In this document: positions 20,876-29,346 of the stretch, piece by piece
Layout of the letters: every line of letters starts with the position of its first letter
Numbering within the stretch: position 1 is the first letter of the stretch
Assembly (NCBI RefSeq): GCF_004569635.1
Contig: NZ_SPOZ01000006.1
Span: 31,876 to 95,875, forward strand
Source of the DNA: Streptococcus sp. LYSM12
Lineage (GTDB): Bacteria > Bacillota > Bacilli > Lactobacillales > Streptococcaceae
Reading direction: 5' to 3'
DNA length: 64,000 nucleotides
Position numbers and translations under genes: made by a program
Notes under the pieces: generated by a model
What the model was told of the DNA's origin: nothing
Databases searched by the model: none
What the model saw: only the letters and a program-made list of their open reading frames with translations

Positions 20876-21763
20876 ATGACTTATTACTTAGCAATTGATA
20901 TTGGAGGAACTTTTATAAAATTTGGGATTCTTGATTCGAATGAACATTTTCTGGAACAAGATAAAATGGAGACCAATGCCCACAGAGGTGGACCTCATAT
21001 CTTAAAAACTGTGAAAGAATTGGTAAAATGGTATCGTTCAAAATATCCATTAACAGGAGTCTGTATCTCTACCGCAGGCATGGTAGACCCTATTGAGGGA
21101 ACAGTATTTTATGCTGGGCCACAAATCCCCAACTATGCAGGGACTTGTTTCAAGAAAGAGATAGAAGCGGCTTTTCATATCCCATGTGAAGTGGAGAATG
21201 ATGTTAATTGTGCCGGTCTTGCTGAAAGAGTATCGGGATCTGGAAAAAACAGCAAGATTAGTGTCTGTTTAACAATCGGAACAGGTATAGGGGGCTGTTT
21301 ATTACTCGACAAACAGGTATTCCATGGTCATAGCTATTCAGCTTGTGAGGTTGGTTATCTCCAGCTTTCAGAGGGCTCTTTTCAAGACCTAGCTTCAACA
21401 AGTGCATTGGTTCGATTTGTTGCCCAACAAGAGAATGACCTTGAAAGCGAATGGTCAGGATTGAGGATTTTTGAAGAAGCTAAGCTAGGAAATAAAAACT
21501 GTATTCTAGGAATAGAACGGATGGTTCACTATTTAGCAGCAGGAATTGCGAATATCTGCTACGTTGTAAATCCTGAGACGATTATTTTGGGAGGAGGTAT
21601 TATGTCGCAAAAAGAATATCTCGCAAACAAAATTAGAGATGCGGGGAATGAAAAGCTCGTGCCAGCACTAGCAGAAAACCTCAATCTTGTCTTTGCCCAA
21701 CACGAGAATAGTGCCGGAATGCTTGGAGCCTACTATCATTTTAGGGAAAGGATGAAGCAATAA
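20876..21763 (+). CDS. ROK-family sugar kinase, probable N-acetylmannosamine kinase
   Basis: 295 residues; phosphorylates ManNAc to ManNAc-6-P if the context is right, feeding NanE. ROK features: ATP loop AIDIGGTFIKFG, EVENDVN with the catalytic Asp, GTGIGG, and the GGGI adenosine motif. The usual Cys-rich zinc motif is not present; the equivalent stretch is GHSYSACEVGYLQL. Starts at 20876 behind AGAGGAGGAAG; the open frame extends 16 codons upstream. Last gene of the nan operon. Confidence 0.85.
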   Translation: MTYYLAIDIGGTFIKFGILDSNEHFLEQDKMETNAHRGGPHILKTVKELVKWYRSKYPLTGVCISTAGMVDPIEGTVFYAGPQIPNYAGTCFKKEIEAAFHIPCEVENDVNCAGLAERVSGSGKNSKISVCLTIGTGIGGCLLLDKQVFHGHSYSACEVGYLQLSEGSFQDLASTSALVRFVAQQENDLESEWSGLRIFEEAKLGNKNCILGIERMVHYLAAGIANICYVVNPETIILGGGIMSQKEYLANKIRDAGNEKLVPALAENLNLVFAQHENSAGMLGAYYHFRERMKQ

Positions 21764-22082
21764 AAGTTTCCATAAACGTTCCTGTCTTATCTCGATTTGC
21801 TCTTGTGTGAAGCTGTCTGCCCCCGTTCACCTTACAAAAGGAGGATTTCAAGCTAGATAGAGGTCATGGTGCTATCGTATATCTATCCGCGCTAGTGGTA
21901 CTCTGTCCGTTTGCTAGTCGGTGGCCCATTGACTACCTATCCAATCTTAGCGGAACCTCACAGCAGTCTGCTTGCTCTGCTCGCCTCGTCGTTGCAGATT
22001 TTAAGAAAGCAAGAGCTTAAAGTGGAACGGGTTTTGGACCTATTTCTTGTATCTTTTCATGAACTGTAGTGGATAGCCCCTG

Positions 22083-22110
22083 GAGAGTACTAGTTTGGTA
22101 CTCTCTTTCT
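22083..22110 (+). terminator. Terminator downstream of the nan operon
   Basis: GAGAGTAC (22083-22090) pairs with GTACTCTC (22098-22105), then TTTCT. It lies 320 bases after the kinase gene. Confidence 0.6.
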
Positions 22111-22149
22111 CTATGTTCAAAGGAATGAGAATGCATGTTTTGAATTTTT

Positions 22150-22255
22150 TATAGTCATTTCGTTTATCTTTTATTACTTCGTTTACTCGCTTAGCCGTAC
22201 TCCAGCACAGCCTGCAGCTTGTTGCCTAGTACTAAAAGTAAATAAAAAGACTATA
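22150..22255 (+). repeat. RUP-like element
   Basis: TATAGTCATTTCGTTTATCT ... AGTAAATAAAAAGACTATA, with the CAGCCTGCAGCTTGTTGCCT core. Forward orientation. Confidence 0.85.
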
Positions 22256-22415
22256 TCTTCGCTTATCCGAAGTTTCTTCGTCAGAATTTCTATTTTTATA
22301 GCCGTTGCCGGCTACGCTTGCTTACAGATACGGATGCCCTCTGGTGTGCCGAACCTCGCTATCCACGCAGGGGGTCTCACAAGGAAGTTGCAAGCAAGCT
22401 CTGTTCTTCCTCAGT

Positions 22416-22514
22416 GCGGTAGCTATCTGTTTCCTCCCTGCATTTCATTTGTGATGAGCCTAGCTATCCTCGCAGGGGTCTCACGACGAAGTTGCAAGCA
22501 ACTTCTGTTCGGCC
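22416..22514 (+). repeat. ~97-bp direct repeat, copy 1
   Basis: Starts GCGGTAGCTATCTG and contains CCTCCCTGCATTTCATTTGT and CTCGCAGGGGTCTCAC, ending CTTCTGTTCGGCC. The second copy is at 22789-22884. A diverged third relative precedes it near 22340-22410. Confidence 0.75.
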
Positions 22515-22689
22515 ACTTGACGGTAGTTAGCTGGCAATTCCCTGCACTTTGTTTGGGACTAGCCTAGCTCCAAAGGTATAGTATACCTTTGGAGGTGAGA
22601 AATAGACGTTTGCAGGGCAAACGCTCCCTAGGAAGTAGGCTGAAAACCTCCACTGGAGCTTTTCACTCGTCAGATTTGCTCTTAACGCC

Positions 22690-22735
22690 CTCGTATCTTG
22701 GTGTAATTGAACACGGGCTAAGAGCTGTATACAAA
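22690..22735 (+). repeat. Fragment related to the atp-operon 116-bp repeat
   Basis: CCTCGTATCTTGGTGTAATT and GAACACGGGCTAAGAGCTGT resemble the unit start and the divergent unit at 2711-2755, so that repeat is a dispersed family. Confidence 0.6.
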
Positions 22736-22788
22736 AGAAAAAACAGTCTAAAAAAGACTGTGACCCCAAAAAATAAATGTATTTCTTA

Positions 22789-22884
22789 GCGGTAGCTATC
22801 TGGCTCCTCCCTGCATTTCATTTGTGATGAGCCTAGCTATCCTCGCAGGGGTCTCACTACGAAGCGTTCCGCTTCTGTTCGGCC
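22789..22884 (+). repeat. ~97-bp direct repeat, copy 2
   Basis: Nearly identical to 22416-22514 over its whole length (same CCTGCATTTCATTTGTGATG block), differing mainly where GTTGCAAGCAACTTC is replaced by GCGTTCCGCTTC; both versions form a small hairpin. Confidence 0.75.
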
Positions 22885-22915
22885 GCCTATTTTTGCTTTG
22901 AGTTTTTTACGGGCT

Positions 22916-22945
22916 TTGTATTCTGCTGTATTTCTATGGTATAAT
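22916..22945 (+). promoter_or_regulatory. Promoter of the HAD phosphatase gene
   Basis: TTGTAT (22916-22921), 18 bases, TATAAT (22940-22945) with an upstream TGG, i.e. an extended -10. Confidence 0.65.
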
Positions 22946-22998
22946 AAAATTAGTGTTTAGGTGGGCGTGGGTGGCCTCTGGAAAGGAAATTTGCTAAA

Positions 22999-23694
22999 TT
23001 GGATTATACATTTTTACTATTTGATCTTGACCATACCTTGCTAGATTTTGCAACAGGAGAAGAGCAGGCTTTAAATCAATTTTTGACAGTTATGGGAGTT
23101 GAGGATAGGACAGCTTTTAAGACCTATTATAAACCCATGAATCAGGCTATGTGGAAAGAGTTGGAACAGGGAAACATCAGCAAGACTCATCTCATCAACA
23201 CGCGCTTTGCGCGTGCCTTTGCACATTTTGGACGTGAGGTAGATGGACAAAAAATGGCTCTGCTTTATCAAGAGTACATCAGCCAGCAGGGGCAAACCTT
23301 TGATGGTGCGGTCGACCTGTTGCAGCAATTACTAGAGCTGGGTTATGAGTTGTATGGAGCGACCAATGGTGTGACCTACATTCAGGAAAAACGGATGGCT
23401 TGTTCATCAATTCAATCCTTTTTCAAGGAAATCTTTATTTCAGAGCAGATGGGAACGAAAAAACCAGAGCCTCTCTTTTATGAAAAAATAGCGAAACGGA
23501 TTCCAGGTTTTACGAAAGAGCGGGCTCTAATGATTGGTGATAGTTTGACAGCGGATGTTCAAGGGGGCAATAATGCGGGAATTGATACTGTTTGGTACAA
23601 CCCAGCCTCTCTAAAAAATCAGACCAGTGCCCAGCCAACCTATGAGGTGAAAAACTACCAAGAATTGCTCGCCTTATTGAAGAGAAAGAAATAA
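22999..23694 (+). CDS. YjjG-type HAD hydrolase (pyrimidine 5'-nucleotidase family)
   Basis: 231 residues with the four HAD motifs: FDLDHTLLD (nucleophile and acid Asp), ATNG, the Lys in GTKKPEP, and MIGDSLTADVQGG. The cap and length fit the YjjG/YfnB group, which dephosphorylates non-canonical or ordinary nucleoside monophosphates. Initiates with TTG at 22999 behind AAAGGA; no ATG is available near the N-terminus. Confidence 0.85.
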   Translation: MDYTFLLFDLDHTLLDFATGEEQALNQFLTVMGVEDRTAFKTYYKPMNQAMWKELEQGNISKTHLINTRFARAFAHFGREVDGQKMALLYQEYISQQGQTFDGAVDLLQQLLELGYELYGATNGVTYIQEKRMACSSIQSFFKEIFISEQMGTKKPEPLFYEKIAKRIPGFTKERALMIGDSLTADVQGGNNAGIDTVWYNPASLKNQTSAQPTYEVKNYQELLALLKRKK

Positions 23695-23706
23695 CAGGAG
23701 AGAAAA

Positions 23707-24180
23707 ATGGAAGACAGGTCTTTGCACAAAATTCGCATCTTTGAACATTTTGAGATGTGATCCTTTGAAAAAGGTCGTGTTGTAGTAACGACCGAGGTGG
23801 TCGAAAAATCCTTGAACTGTTGTAATCAGATTGGTGGTTTGGTGGTGATTTCGACAGGATATGATGCAGTGACCCTCCAATCTAGTATAGCCGTTTCGTT
23901 TATTTTGAGTACTAGGCAACGAGTCGCAGGTAGTACTGGAGTACAGCAAGACGAGTGAACGAAGTAATAAAAACTAAATGATTATATCAACTATCTTGCA
24001 TCAGGTAAGCCAGGGGATACCCTTGTCATTGACGGCAGATGTGTTCATGACGGACGTACGACCAAGGTGGTTGATGTGACTGTAACCAATCAGAAGCAGG
24101 AAGAAATTGTCAAAGCAACTTTCACCATGTTTGTCACCGGTAGGTATGACAAAGCCTTGCAGGATAGCGATAGAAAGTAG
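23707..24180 (+). pseudogene. PaaI-family hotdog thioesterase, broken
   Basis: Recognisable thioesterase fragments: GRVVVTTEVVEKSLN, then GLVVISTGYDAVTLQSSI, and after the repeat DTLVIDGRCVHDGRTTKVVD and KATFTMFVTG. Three lesions: an in-frame TGA at 23758-23760; loss of the segment that normally carries the HGG active-site stretch, between 'SLN' and 'CNQIGGLVV'; and a RUP-like element at 23886-23986. It follows the HAD gene with an AGGAG site. Not functional. Confidence 0.85.
23886..23986 (-). repeat. RUP-like element inserted in the thioesterase pseudogene
   Basis: Coding sequence reads TCTAGTA before and TATCAAC after. Removing the element with one TA copy restores TCT AGT ATC AAC TAT (S-S-I-N-Y), the expected thioesterase sequence. 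The insertion therefore duplicated a TA dinucleotide, the hallmark of IS630/Tc1-mariner elements. Confidence 0.9.
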
Positions 24181-24187
24181 GTATTAC

Positions 24188-25048
24188 ATGAACAGAGTGT
24201 CTATTGTATGCTCAACAAAAATAAAAAATGGACGAGGAAAGGTCTTTGAGGAGCGAACTGGACCTTATCGAGAAAAATTGACAAGGTATAGTAGGAATAT
24301 TCAAAAGGTATTGGTTAGCCTCTCCCTATTCGTTCTTGTAGCCTGTGTATCCTCTAAGGAAGAAAAGGAGGTCAAGCAATCTTCTTCGACCAGTATAGTG
24401 GCTTTTAGCACTCGTACAAGGTCACAAGTTGAAGAAACGAGCCCCTCTAGTCACTTCACACAAGAAACTCCAAAATCTGCTTCAGCGTTTACTAAGGCGA
24501 GCTTCAACGGTTCATACTATAGTGTACAGGGGAAATATGGTGAGATTATTATTGTTAATAAGAAACATCCCCTCTCAAGCGATTATGTTCCAGGTGAGGT
24601 TCCTGAAGCAGTGTCTGCCTTTCATGAGATAGTAACCAAGATGCAGTCCTTGGGCTATGCTGTTTCAACGACGAATTACAGCGGTTTTCGCTCCTATGAA
24701 ACACAGGCAGATCTTTACCAATCCTATGTCGCAAAAGATGGAAAAGACAATGCAGATCGCTACTCAGCAAGAGCAGGATACAGCGAACACCAGACAGGAT
24801 TAGCTTACGATGTGCTCGATAGTAGTGGAGCACTTCTAACCGAACCAGGTGCGACTCAATGGCTGGCTGAAAACGCCCATTCTTACGGTTTCATTGTCCG
24901 CTATCTACCGGGGAAAGAGGATAGCACAGGTTACATGCCAGAATCCTGGCATATCCGCTATATTGGTGAGGAAGCGAGCGATATTTACCAATCTGGTCAA
25001 ACCCTAGAAGAATACTTTGATCTTCCAGGTGGCGGGTATGAGGATTAA
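24188..25048 (+). CDS. D-alanyl-D-alanine carboxypeptidase, VanY/LAS family, lipoprotein
   Basis: Trims the terminal D-Ala of peptidoglycan stem peptides (LAS peptidase family). About 286 residues: a membrane/lipobox segment (LVSLSLFVLVAC) preceded by an unusually long basic stretch, a low-complexity Ser/Thr linker, then the peptidase domain with SGFRSYETQADLY, SEHQTGLAYDV (zinc His and Asp) and ESWHIRY (catalytic Glu and zinc His). Start uncertain: 24188 ATG has a weak site, and a TTG start nearer the signal is possible. The frame is open further upstream through the pseudogene. Confidence 0.82.
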   Translation: MNRVSIVCSTKIKNGRGKVFEERTGPYREKLTRYSRNIQKVLVSLSLFVLVACVSSKEEKEVKQSSSTSIVAFSTRTRSQVEETSPSSHFTQETPKSASAFTKASFNGSYYSVQGKYGEIIIVNKKHPLSSDYVPGEVPEAVSAFHEIVTKMQSLGYAVSTTNYSGFRSYETQADLYQSYVAKDGKDNADRYSARAGYSEHQTGLAYDVLDSSGALLTEPGATQWLAENAHSYGFIVRYLPGKEDSTGYMPESWHIRYIGEEASDIYQSGQTLEEYFDLPGGGYED

Positions 25049-25220
25049 ATCGTAATATGCATGATGACAAAACTCTACAGCTTCCAATCAATTTTATGGA
25101 GAATCGTCACTTCCTTGACTTGGAAGCAAATTGAACAGATAGGTAGAACAGTAAAAAAGTCACTATCAACATGTCCTGCCTTGGAGCGATGAATTAAAAC
25201 GAGTGGGTGACTTTCTTAAC

Positions 25221-25248
25221 AAAAAAGTAGGCTAGTTCTACTTTTTTT
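25221..25248 (+). terminator. Bidirectional terminator upstream of uvrC
   Basis: AAAAAAGTAG (25221-25230) pairs with CTACTTTTTT (25238-25247). It overlaps the region where the uvrC -35 would lie. Confidence 0.75.
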
Positions 25249-25256
25249 GTTACAAT
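25248..25256 (+). promoter_or_regulatory. Extended -10 promoter of uvrC, near-leaderless
   Basis: TGTTACAAT ends 7 bases before the uvrC ATG (25264). No ribosome binding site fits, so the mRNA is predicted to be leaderless. Confidence 0.6.
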
Positions 25257-25263
25257 ACATTTA

Positions 25264-27045
25264 ATGAATGATTTGATAAGACACAAACTAGAATTACTTC
25301 CAGATAGCCCAGGGTGTTATCTGCACAAGAACCAGTACGGTAAGATCATCTACGTTGGAAAGGCGAAAAATCTACGCAATCGCGTTCGTTCTTATTTTCG
25401 TGGGAGCCATGATACCAAGACAACGGCCTTAGTATCAGAAATTGCTGATTTTGAGTTTATCGTGACCGAGTCTAACATTGAAGCCCTGTTGTTAGAAATC
25501 AACCTGATTCAGGAAAATAAGCCGCGCTATAATATCATGCTCAAAGACGACAAGTCTTATCCCTTTATCAAGATTAGCAATGAGCGACATCCACGGCTGG
25601 TCATTACTCGTCAGGTTCTTAAGGATGGTGGACAATATTTTGGCCCCTATCCTGATGTAGGTGCTGCTAATCAGACCTTGAAACTTCTGGAGCGCCTCTA
25701 TCCATTTCGGAAATGCAAGTTGCCAGAAAACAAATATTGTCTGTATTACCACTTAGGGCAATGTCTGGCGCATGGTGAACAGATGCCAAGTCGCAAGGAG
25801 TATGCCCAAATGGCAACAGAAGTTAGCCAATTTTTGACGGGGCATGATGACAAGATTGTCCACCAGCTACAGGAAAAAATGCAGGCAGCTGCTAGCAATT
25901 TAGAATTTGAAAAGGCTGCTGAATACCGCGACCTCTTGCAGTCTATTTCAACTCTTCGCGTCAAGCAAAGGGTCATGGCCAAGGACTTGCAGGATCGAGA
26001 TGTATTTGGTTACCATGTCGAAAAAGGTTGGATGTGTGTACAGGTGTTTTTCGTTCGTCAAGGCAAGTTGATTGAGCGCAATGTCAATCTGTTTCCTTAT
26101 TATAATGAAGCAGAAGAGGATTTCTTGACCTATCTGGGACAGTTTTATCGCAACCAACAGCATTTAATTCCCAAAGAAGTCTTCATTCCGCAGGATATTG
26201 ACGAGGAAGCGGTGAAGAGTTTGGTAGATGCTAAAATTGTCAAACCCCAGCGAGGTGAGAAAAAACAGCTCTTGCAGCTTGCAACCAGGAATGCGCGTGT
26301 CAGTTTGCAGCAGAAATTTCATTTGCTAGAGAAAAATCTGGAAAAGACACAAGGAGCAGTTGAAAATATTGGTCAGCTATTAGGAATTCCGACTCCCGTT
26401 CGTATTGAGGCTTTCGATAATTCTAACATCATGGGGACTAGCCCTGTATCGGCGATGGTCGTCTTTGAAAACGGTGTTCCAAATAAAAAAGAGTACCGCA
26501 AATATAAAATCAAGACAGTAGAAGGACCAGATGATTACGCCTCAATGAGAGAAGTGTTGCATCGTCGCTATAGCCGCGTTCAGAAAGAGGGGCTAACTCC
26601 GCCAGATTTGCTTATCGTTGACGGTGGTCAAGGGCAGATTAATGTTGCAAAAGAAGTGATTGAAGAGCTTGGGATGAGCATTCCCATTGCAGGGTTACAA
26701 AAAAATGACAGGCACCAAACCCACGATTTGCTCTTTGGTAATCCTTTACAGGTAGTTCCGCTCTCGCGCAATTCGCAGGAATTCTTCCTCTTGCAACGGA
26801 TTCAAGACGAAGTGCACCGCTTTGCAATTACCTTCCACCGCCAAGTGCGGTCTAAAAATTCTTTCTCTTCTAAACTGGATGGGATTGAGGGGCTCGGACC
26901 GAAACGCAAACAGGTGCTGTTGAAGCATTTCAAATCCTTGCCTAAAATCCAAGAAGCGAGCTTGCAAGAGATTGCAGAAGCAGGGATACCTTATAAAGTT
27001 GCTCAGACTGTGAAAGAAAAACTAAATGAGTCAGATCAGCATTGA
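25264..27045 (+). CDS. uvrC: Excinuclease ABC subunit C
   Basis: Dual-incision nuclease of nucleotide excision repair. 593 residues: GIY-YIG nuclease at the N-terminus ([20 protein letters not shown], 3' incision), UVR domain (about 200-235) for UvrB contact, RNase H-like domain for the 5' incision ([18 protein letters not shown]), and C-terminal helix-hairpin-helix motifs ([17 protein letters not shown]). Full length. Confidence 0.97.
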   Translation: MNDLIRHKLELLPDSPGCYLHKNQYGKIIYVGKAKNLRNRVRSYFRGSHDTKTTALVSEIADFEFIVTESNIEALLLEINLIQENKPRYNIMLKDDKSYPFIKISNERHPRLVITRQVLKDGGQYFGPYPDVGAANQTLKLLERLYPFRKCKLPENKYCLYYHLGQCLAHGEQMPSRKEYAQMATEVSQFLTGHDDKIVHQLQEKMQAAASNLEFEKAAEYRDLLQSISTLRVKQRVMAKDLQDRDVFGYHVEKGWMCVQVFFVRQGKLIERNVNLFPYYNEAEEDFLTYLGQFYRNQQHLIPKEVFIPQDIDEEAVKSLVDAKIVKPQRGEKKQLLQLATRNARVSLQQKFHLLEKNLEKTQGAVENIGQLLGIPTPVRIEAFDNSNIMGTSPVSAMVVFENGVPNKKEYRKYKIKTVEGPDDYASMREVLHRRYSRVQKEGLTPPDLLIVDGGQGQINVAKEVIEELGMSIPIAGLQKNDRHQTHDLLFGNPLQVVPLSRNSQEFFLLQRIQDEVHRFAITFHRQVRSKNSFSSKLDGIEGLGPKRKQVLLKHFKSLPKIQEASLQEIAEAGIPYKVAQTVKEKLNESDQH

Positions 27046-27070
27046 AAAATTCCCCAATTCATGATAGAAT
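27042..27070 (+). promoter_or_regulatory. Promoter upstream of the DUF4044 gene
   Basis: TTGAAA (27042-27047), 17 bases, TAGAAT (27065-27070). The -35 overlaps the uvrC stop codon. Confidence 0.7.
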
Positions 27071-27111
27071 AAGGGGTAAAATTGAAAGAATAGTCATAAA
27101 AAGGAGAGGTC

Positions 27112-27237
27112 ATGGCATTTGGAGAAGAACAACACAAGAAAAATACATTCGAGAAAATAACGCTTATCGTTGTAGTTGTGATGGTTTTGGCGACCCTAGC
27201 TGGATTGATTTTGCCAGCCATTAGTGCCATTATGTAA
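27112..27237 (+). CDS. DUF4044-type small membrane protein
   Basis: 41 residues: a charged N-terminus (MAFGEEQHKKNTFEKI) and one hydrophobic helix (about 17-38). Matches the pattern of DUF4044 proteins of Lactobacillales, function unknown. It has its own promoter, AAGGAGAGG site and terminator, which support it as a real small gene. Confidence 0.75.
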   Translation: MAFGEEQHKKNTFEKITLIVVVVMVLATLAGLILPAISAIM

Positions 27238-27242
27238 TCAGC

Positions 27243-27274
27243 GGGGCTGGGAGGATTCCTCTAGCCCCTCTTTT
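27243..27274 (+). terminator. Terminator after the DUF4044 gene
   Basis: GGGGCT...GAGG pairs with CCTCTAGCCCC (arms 27243-27254 / 27258-27268), followed by TCTTTT. Confidence 0.8.
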
Positions 27275-27309
27275 ATGACGTGAATGAATAGGAAGAAATA
27301 GGTAAGAAG

Positions 27310-28623
27310 ATGAGTATGTTTTTAGATACAGCTAAGATTAAGGTCAAGGCTGGTAAGGGTGGAGACGGTATGGTAGCGTTTCGTCGTGAGAAGTACGTGC
27401 CCAATGGTGGACCGTGGGGAGGAGACGGAGGCCGCGGTGGAGATGTAGTTTTTGTCGTAGATGAGGGCTTGCGTACTCTTATGGATTTTCGCTATAATCG
27501 CCAATTTAAGGCAGCTTCTGGTGAGAAAGGTATGACCAAGGGCATGCACGGTCGTGGAGCAGAAAATTTAGTTGTCCGTGTACCGCAGGGAACAACTATC
27601 CGCGATGCAGAAACAGGCAAGCTCATTACTGACTTGGTTGAGCATGGCCAAGAATTTATCGTGGCTCATGGTGGTCGTGGTGGTCGTGGGAATATCCGTT
27701 TTGCGACACCGAAAAATCCTGCACCTGAAATTTCGGAAAACGGTGAGCCTGGTGAAGAACGTCATCTCGAATTGGAATTAAAAGTCTTGGCAGATGTGGG
27801 CTTGGTTGGTTTTCCCTCCGTTGGAAAATCAACCTTGCTCAGTGTGATTACCGCAGCGAAACCGAAAATTGGTGCTTACCACTTTACAACCATTGTTCCA
27901 AATCTTGGAATGGTTCGTACCAAATCAGGGGAATCTTTTGCAGTCGCAGATTTACCGGGATTGATTGAGGGAGCTAGCCAAGGCGTGGGACTTGGAACCC
28001 AGTTTCTTCGCCACATCGAACGGACACGGGTAATCCTACACGTGCTTGATATGTCTGCCAGCGAAGGGCGGGATCCTTATGAAGACTACCTTGCTATCAA
28101 TCATGAGCTTGAAACCTACAATCTTCGTTTGATGGAACGTCCGCAGATTATTGTAGCTAATAAAATGGATATGCCAGGTGCAGAAGAAAATCTTCGTGAA
28201 TTTAAGAAAAAGTTAGCGACTAGCTACGATGAATTTGATGAACTACCACAAATCTTCCCTATTTCTGGACTAGCGCACCAAGGTCTGGAAAATCTGCTAG
28301 AAGCGACTGCTGACTTGCTTGATAAGACACCAGAATTCCTCTTGTACGATGAATCAGACTTTGAAGTCGAAGAAGCTTACTATGGCTTTAATCCAGATAA
28401 GCCAGACTTTGACATTCATCGTGCAGACGATGCTAGCTGGATTTTATCTGGCGAAAAATTAGAAAAACTCTTTACGATGACCAACTTTGATCGTGACGAA
28501 TCTGTTATGAAATTCGCTCGCCAATTACGTGGCATGGGTGTGGATGAAGCCCTACGTACCCGTGGCGCCAAAGATGGGGACATCGTCCGCATCGGTACAT
28601 TTGAATTTGAATTTGTGGATTGA
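27310..28623 (+). CDS. obgE: GTPase Obg (CgtA)
   Basis: Ribosome-associated GTPase involved in 50S assembly and stress control. 437 residues: Gly-rich Obg fold (1-158), G domain with [18 protein letters not shown] and NKMD, and a C-terminal OCT domain. No distinctive alterations. Confidence 0.97.
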   Translation: MSMFLDTAKIKVKAGKGGDGMVAFRREKYVPNGGPWGGDGGRGGDVVFVVDEGLRTLMDFRYNRQFKAASGEKGMTKGMHGRGAENLVVRVPQGTTIRDAETGKLITDLVEHGQEFIVAHGGRGGRGNIRFATPKNPAPEISENGEPGEERHLELELKVLADVGLVGFPSVGKSTLLSVITAAKPKIGAYHFTTIVPNLGMVRTKSGESFAVADLPGLIEGASQGVGLGTQFLRHIERTRVILHVLDMSASEGRDPYEDYLAINHELETYNLRLMERPQIIVANKMDMPGAEENLREFKKKLATSYDEFDELPQIFPISGLAHQGLENLLEATADLLDKTPEFLLYDESDFEVEEAYYGFNPDKPDFDIHRADDASWILSGEKLEKLFTMTNFDRDESVMKFARQLRGMGVDEALRTRGAKDGDIVRIGTFEFEFVD

Positions 28624-28931
28624 CATTGAAAGCATATCAAGTCAAGGACTGTAGCCGCTATGGCGTCCTGCTTAGTAACGTGTCTAGCTTGTCCAGTCCA
28701 GCACCATGTTACTTCGACCAGTCAGTGGTATCGCCTGTCTGGTCTGTGTGTCGTCACCAACGCTTGTGATTGTTGTTGAAGCGGTGATGATTTTTTCCAC
28801 GATACCAGATGACCAACTTCACTAATACTATTGACTGGATAGAGGATCGGCTGTAAGGGATAGCGACTATGGAATAGAGATGTAAATAGGTAGAGGAGTA
28901 TTGTCATCTAAAGAAAATAGGAGGTTTTAGT
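28624..28931 (+). other. Intergenic region, unrecognised
   Basis: About 300 bases between obgE and the small gene. No start-stop frame with a ribosome site and no repeat family recognised; possibly a decayed gene remnant. Confidence 0.4.
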
Positions 28932-29093
28932 ATGGGAGATAAACCGATATCGTATAGGGACAAGGACGGGAACTTTGTTTCAGCGGCTGATATTTGGAAT
29001 GCTGAAAAACTAGAGGAACTCTTTAATAAACTCAATCCAAATCGTAAGTTTCGCTTGGAGCGTGAAAAATTGCAACAGCAAACCGAAGAATAA
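28932..29093 (+). CDS. Small conserved-looking hypothetical protein
   Basis: 53 residues, hydrophilic and charged (starts MGDKPISYRDKDGNFVSAAD, then a helix rich in Glu, Lys, Leu and Asn). No signal or membrane segment. The AGGAGG site 9 bases before ATG argues that it is translated. I do not recognise the family with certainty; similar short proteins lie near obg in streptococci. Confidence 0.65.
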   Translation: MGDKPISYRDKDGNFVSAADIWNAEKLEELFNKLNPNRKFRLEREKLQQQTEE

Positions 29094-29186
29094 ACAAGAG
29101 GGGGTTCCTATAGGTGTCACGTTGTATCACCTTTTGGAGCATTTAGTCCAAGGTTAGGCAGATTTTGATGTTTATAGAGATTAAAT

Positions 29187-29287
29187 ACAGTCTTTTAGTT
29201 TGCTTTTAGTAGTAGGAAGCTGCAGGCTGTACTCAGTACTACCTGCGACTCATTGCCTAGTACTAAAAATCGGCTATAAAAGCTATA
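29187..29287. repeat. Composite RUP-like element
   Basis: The left half (ACAGTCTTTTAGTTTGCTTT ... GAAGCTGCAGGCTGTACT) is a reverse-oriented half-element; the right half (TACTACCTGCGACTCATTGC ... AAAAGCTATA) is a forward half. Two elements seem to have recombined into a near-perfect palindrome. Confidence 0.65.
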
Positions 29288-29310
29288 CTAAATGACGGTT
29301 TTAGACAGAA

Positions 29311-29346
29311 GAATAAAGACCACGCAAAGCGCGGTCTTTATTCTTT
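29311..29346 (-). terminator. Terminator at the end of the ltaS-like gene
   Basis: AAAGACCACGC / GCGCGGTCTTT (one mismatch), flanked by T-runs on both strands. It overlaps the stop codon of the minus-strand gene. Confidence 0.75.

Larger units (their letters stand above)
21764..22998 (+). other. Long repeat-rich intergenic region
   Basis: No gene seen in 1.2 kb. Contents: terminator (22083-22110), RUP-like element (22150-22255), a fragment starting like a RUP element (22297), two ~97-bp direct repeats (22416 and 22789), a fragment related to the atp 116-bp repeat (22690-22735), an ACAGTC/GACTGT hairpin (22743-22761) and the HAD gene promoter. 21780-22080 is unique and unrecognised. Confidence 0.65.
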
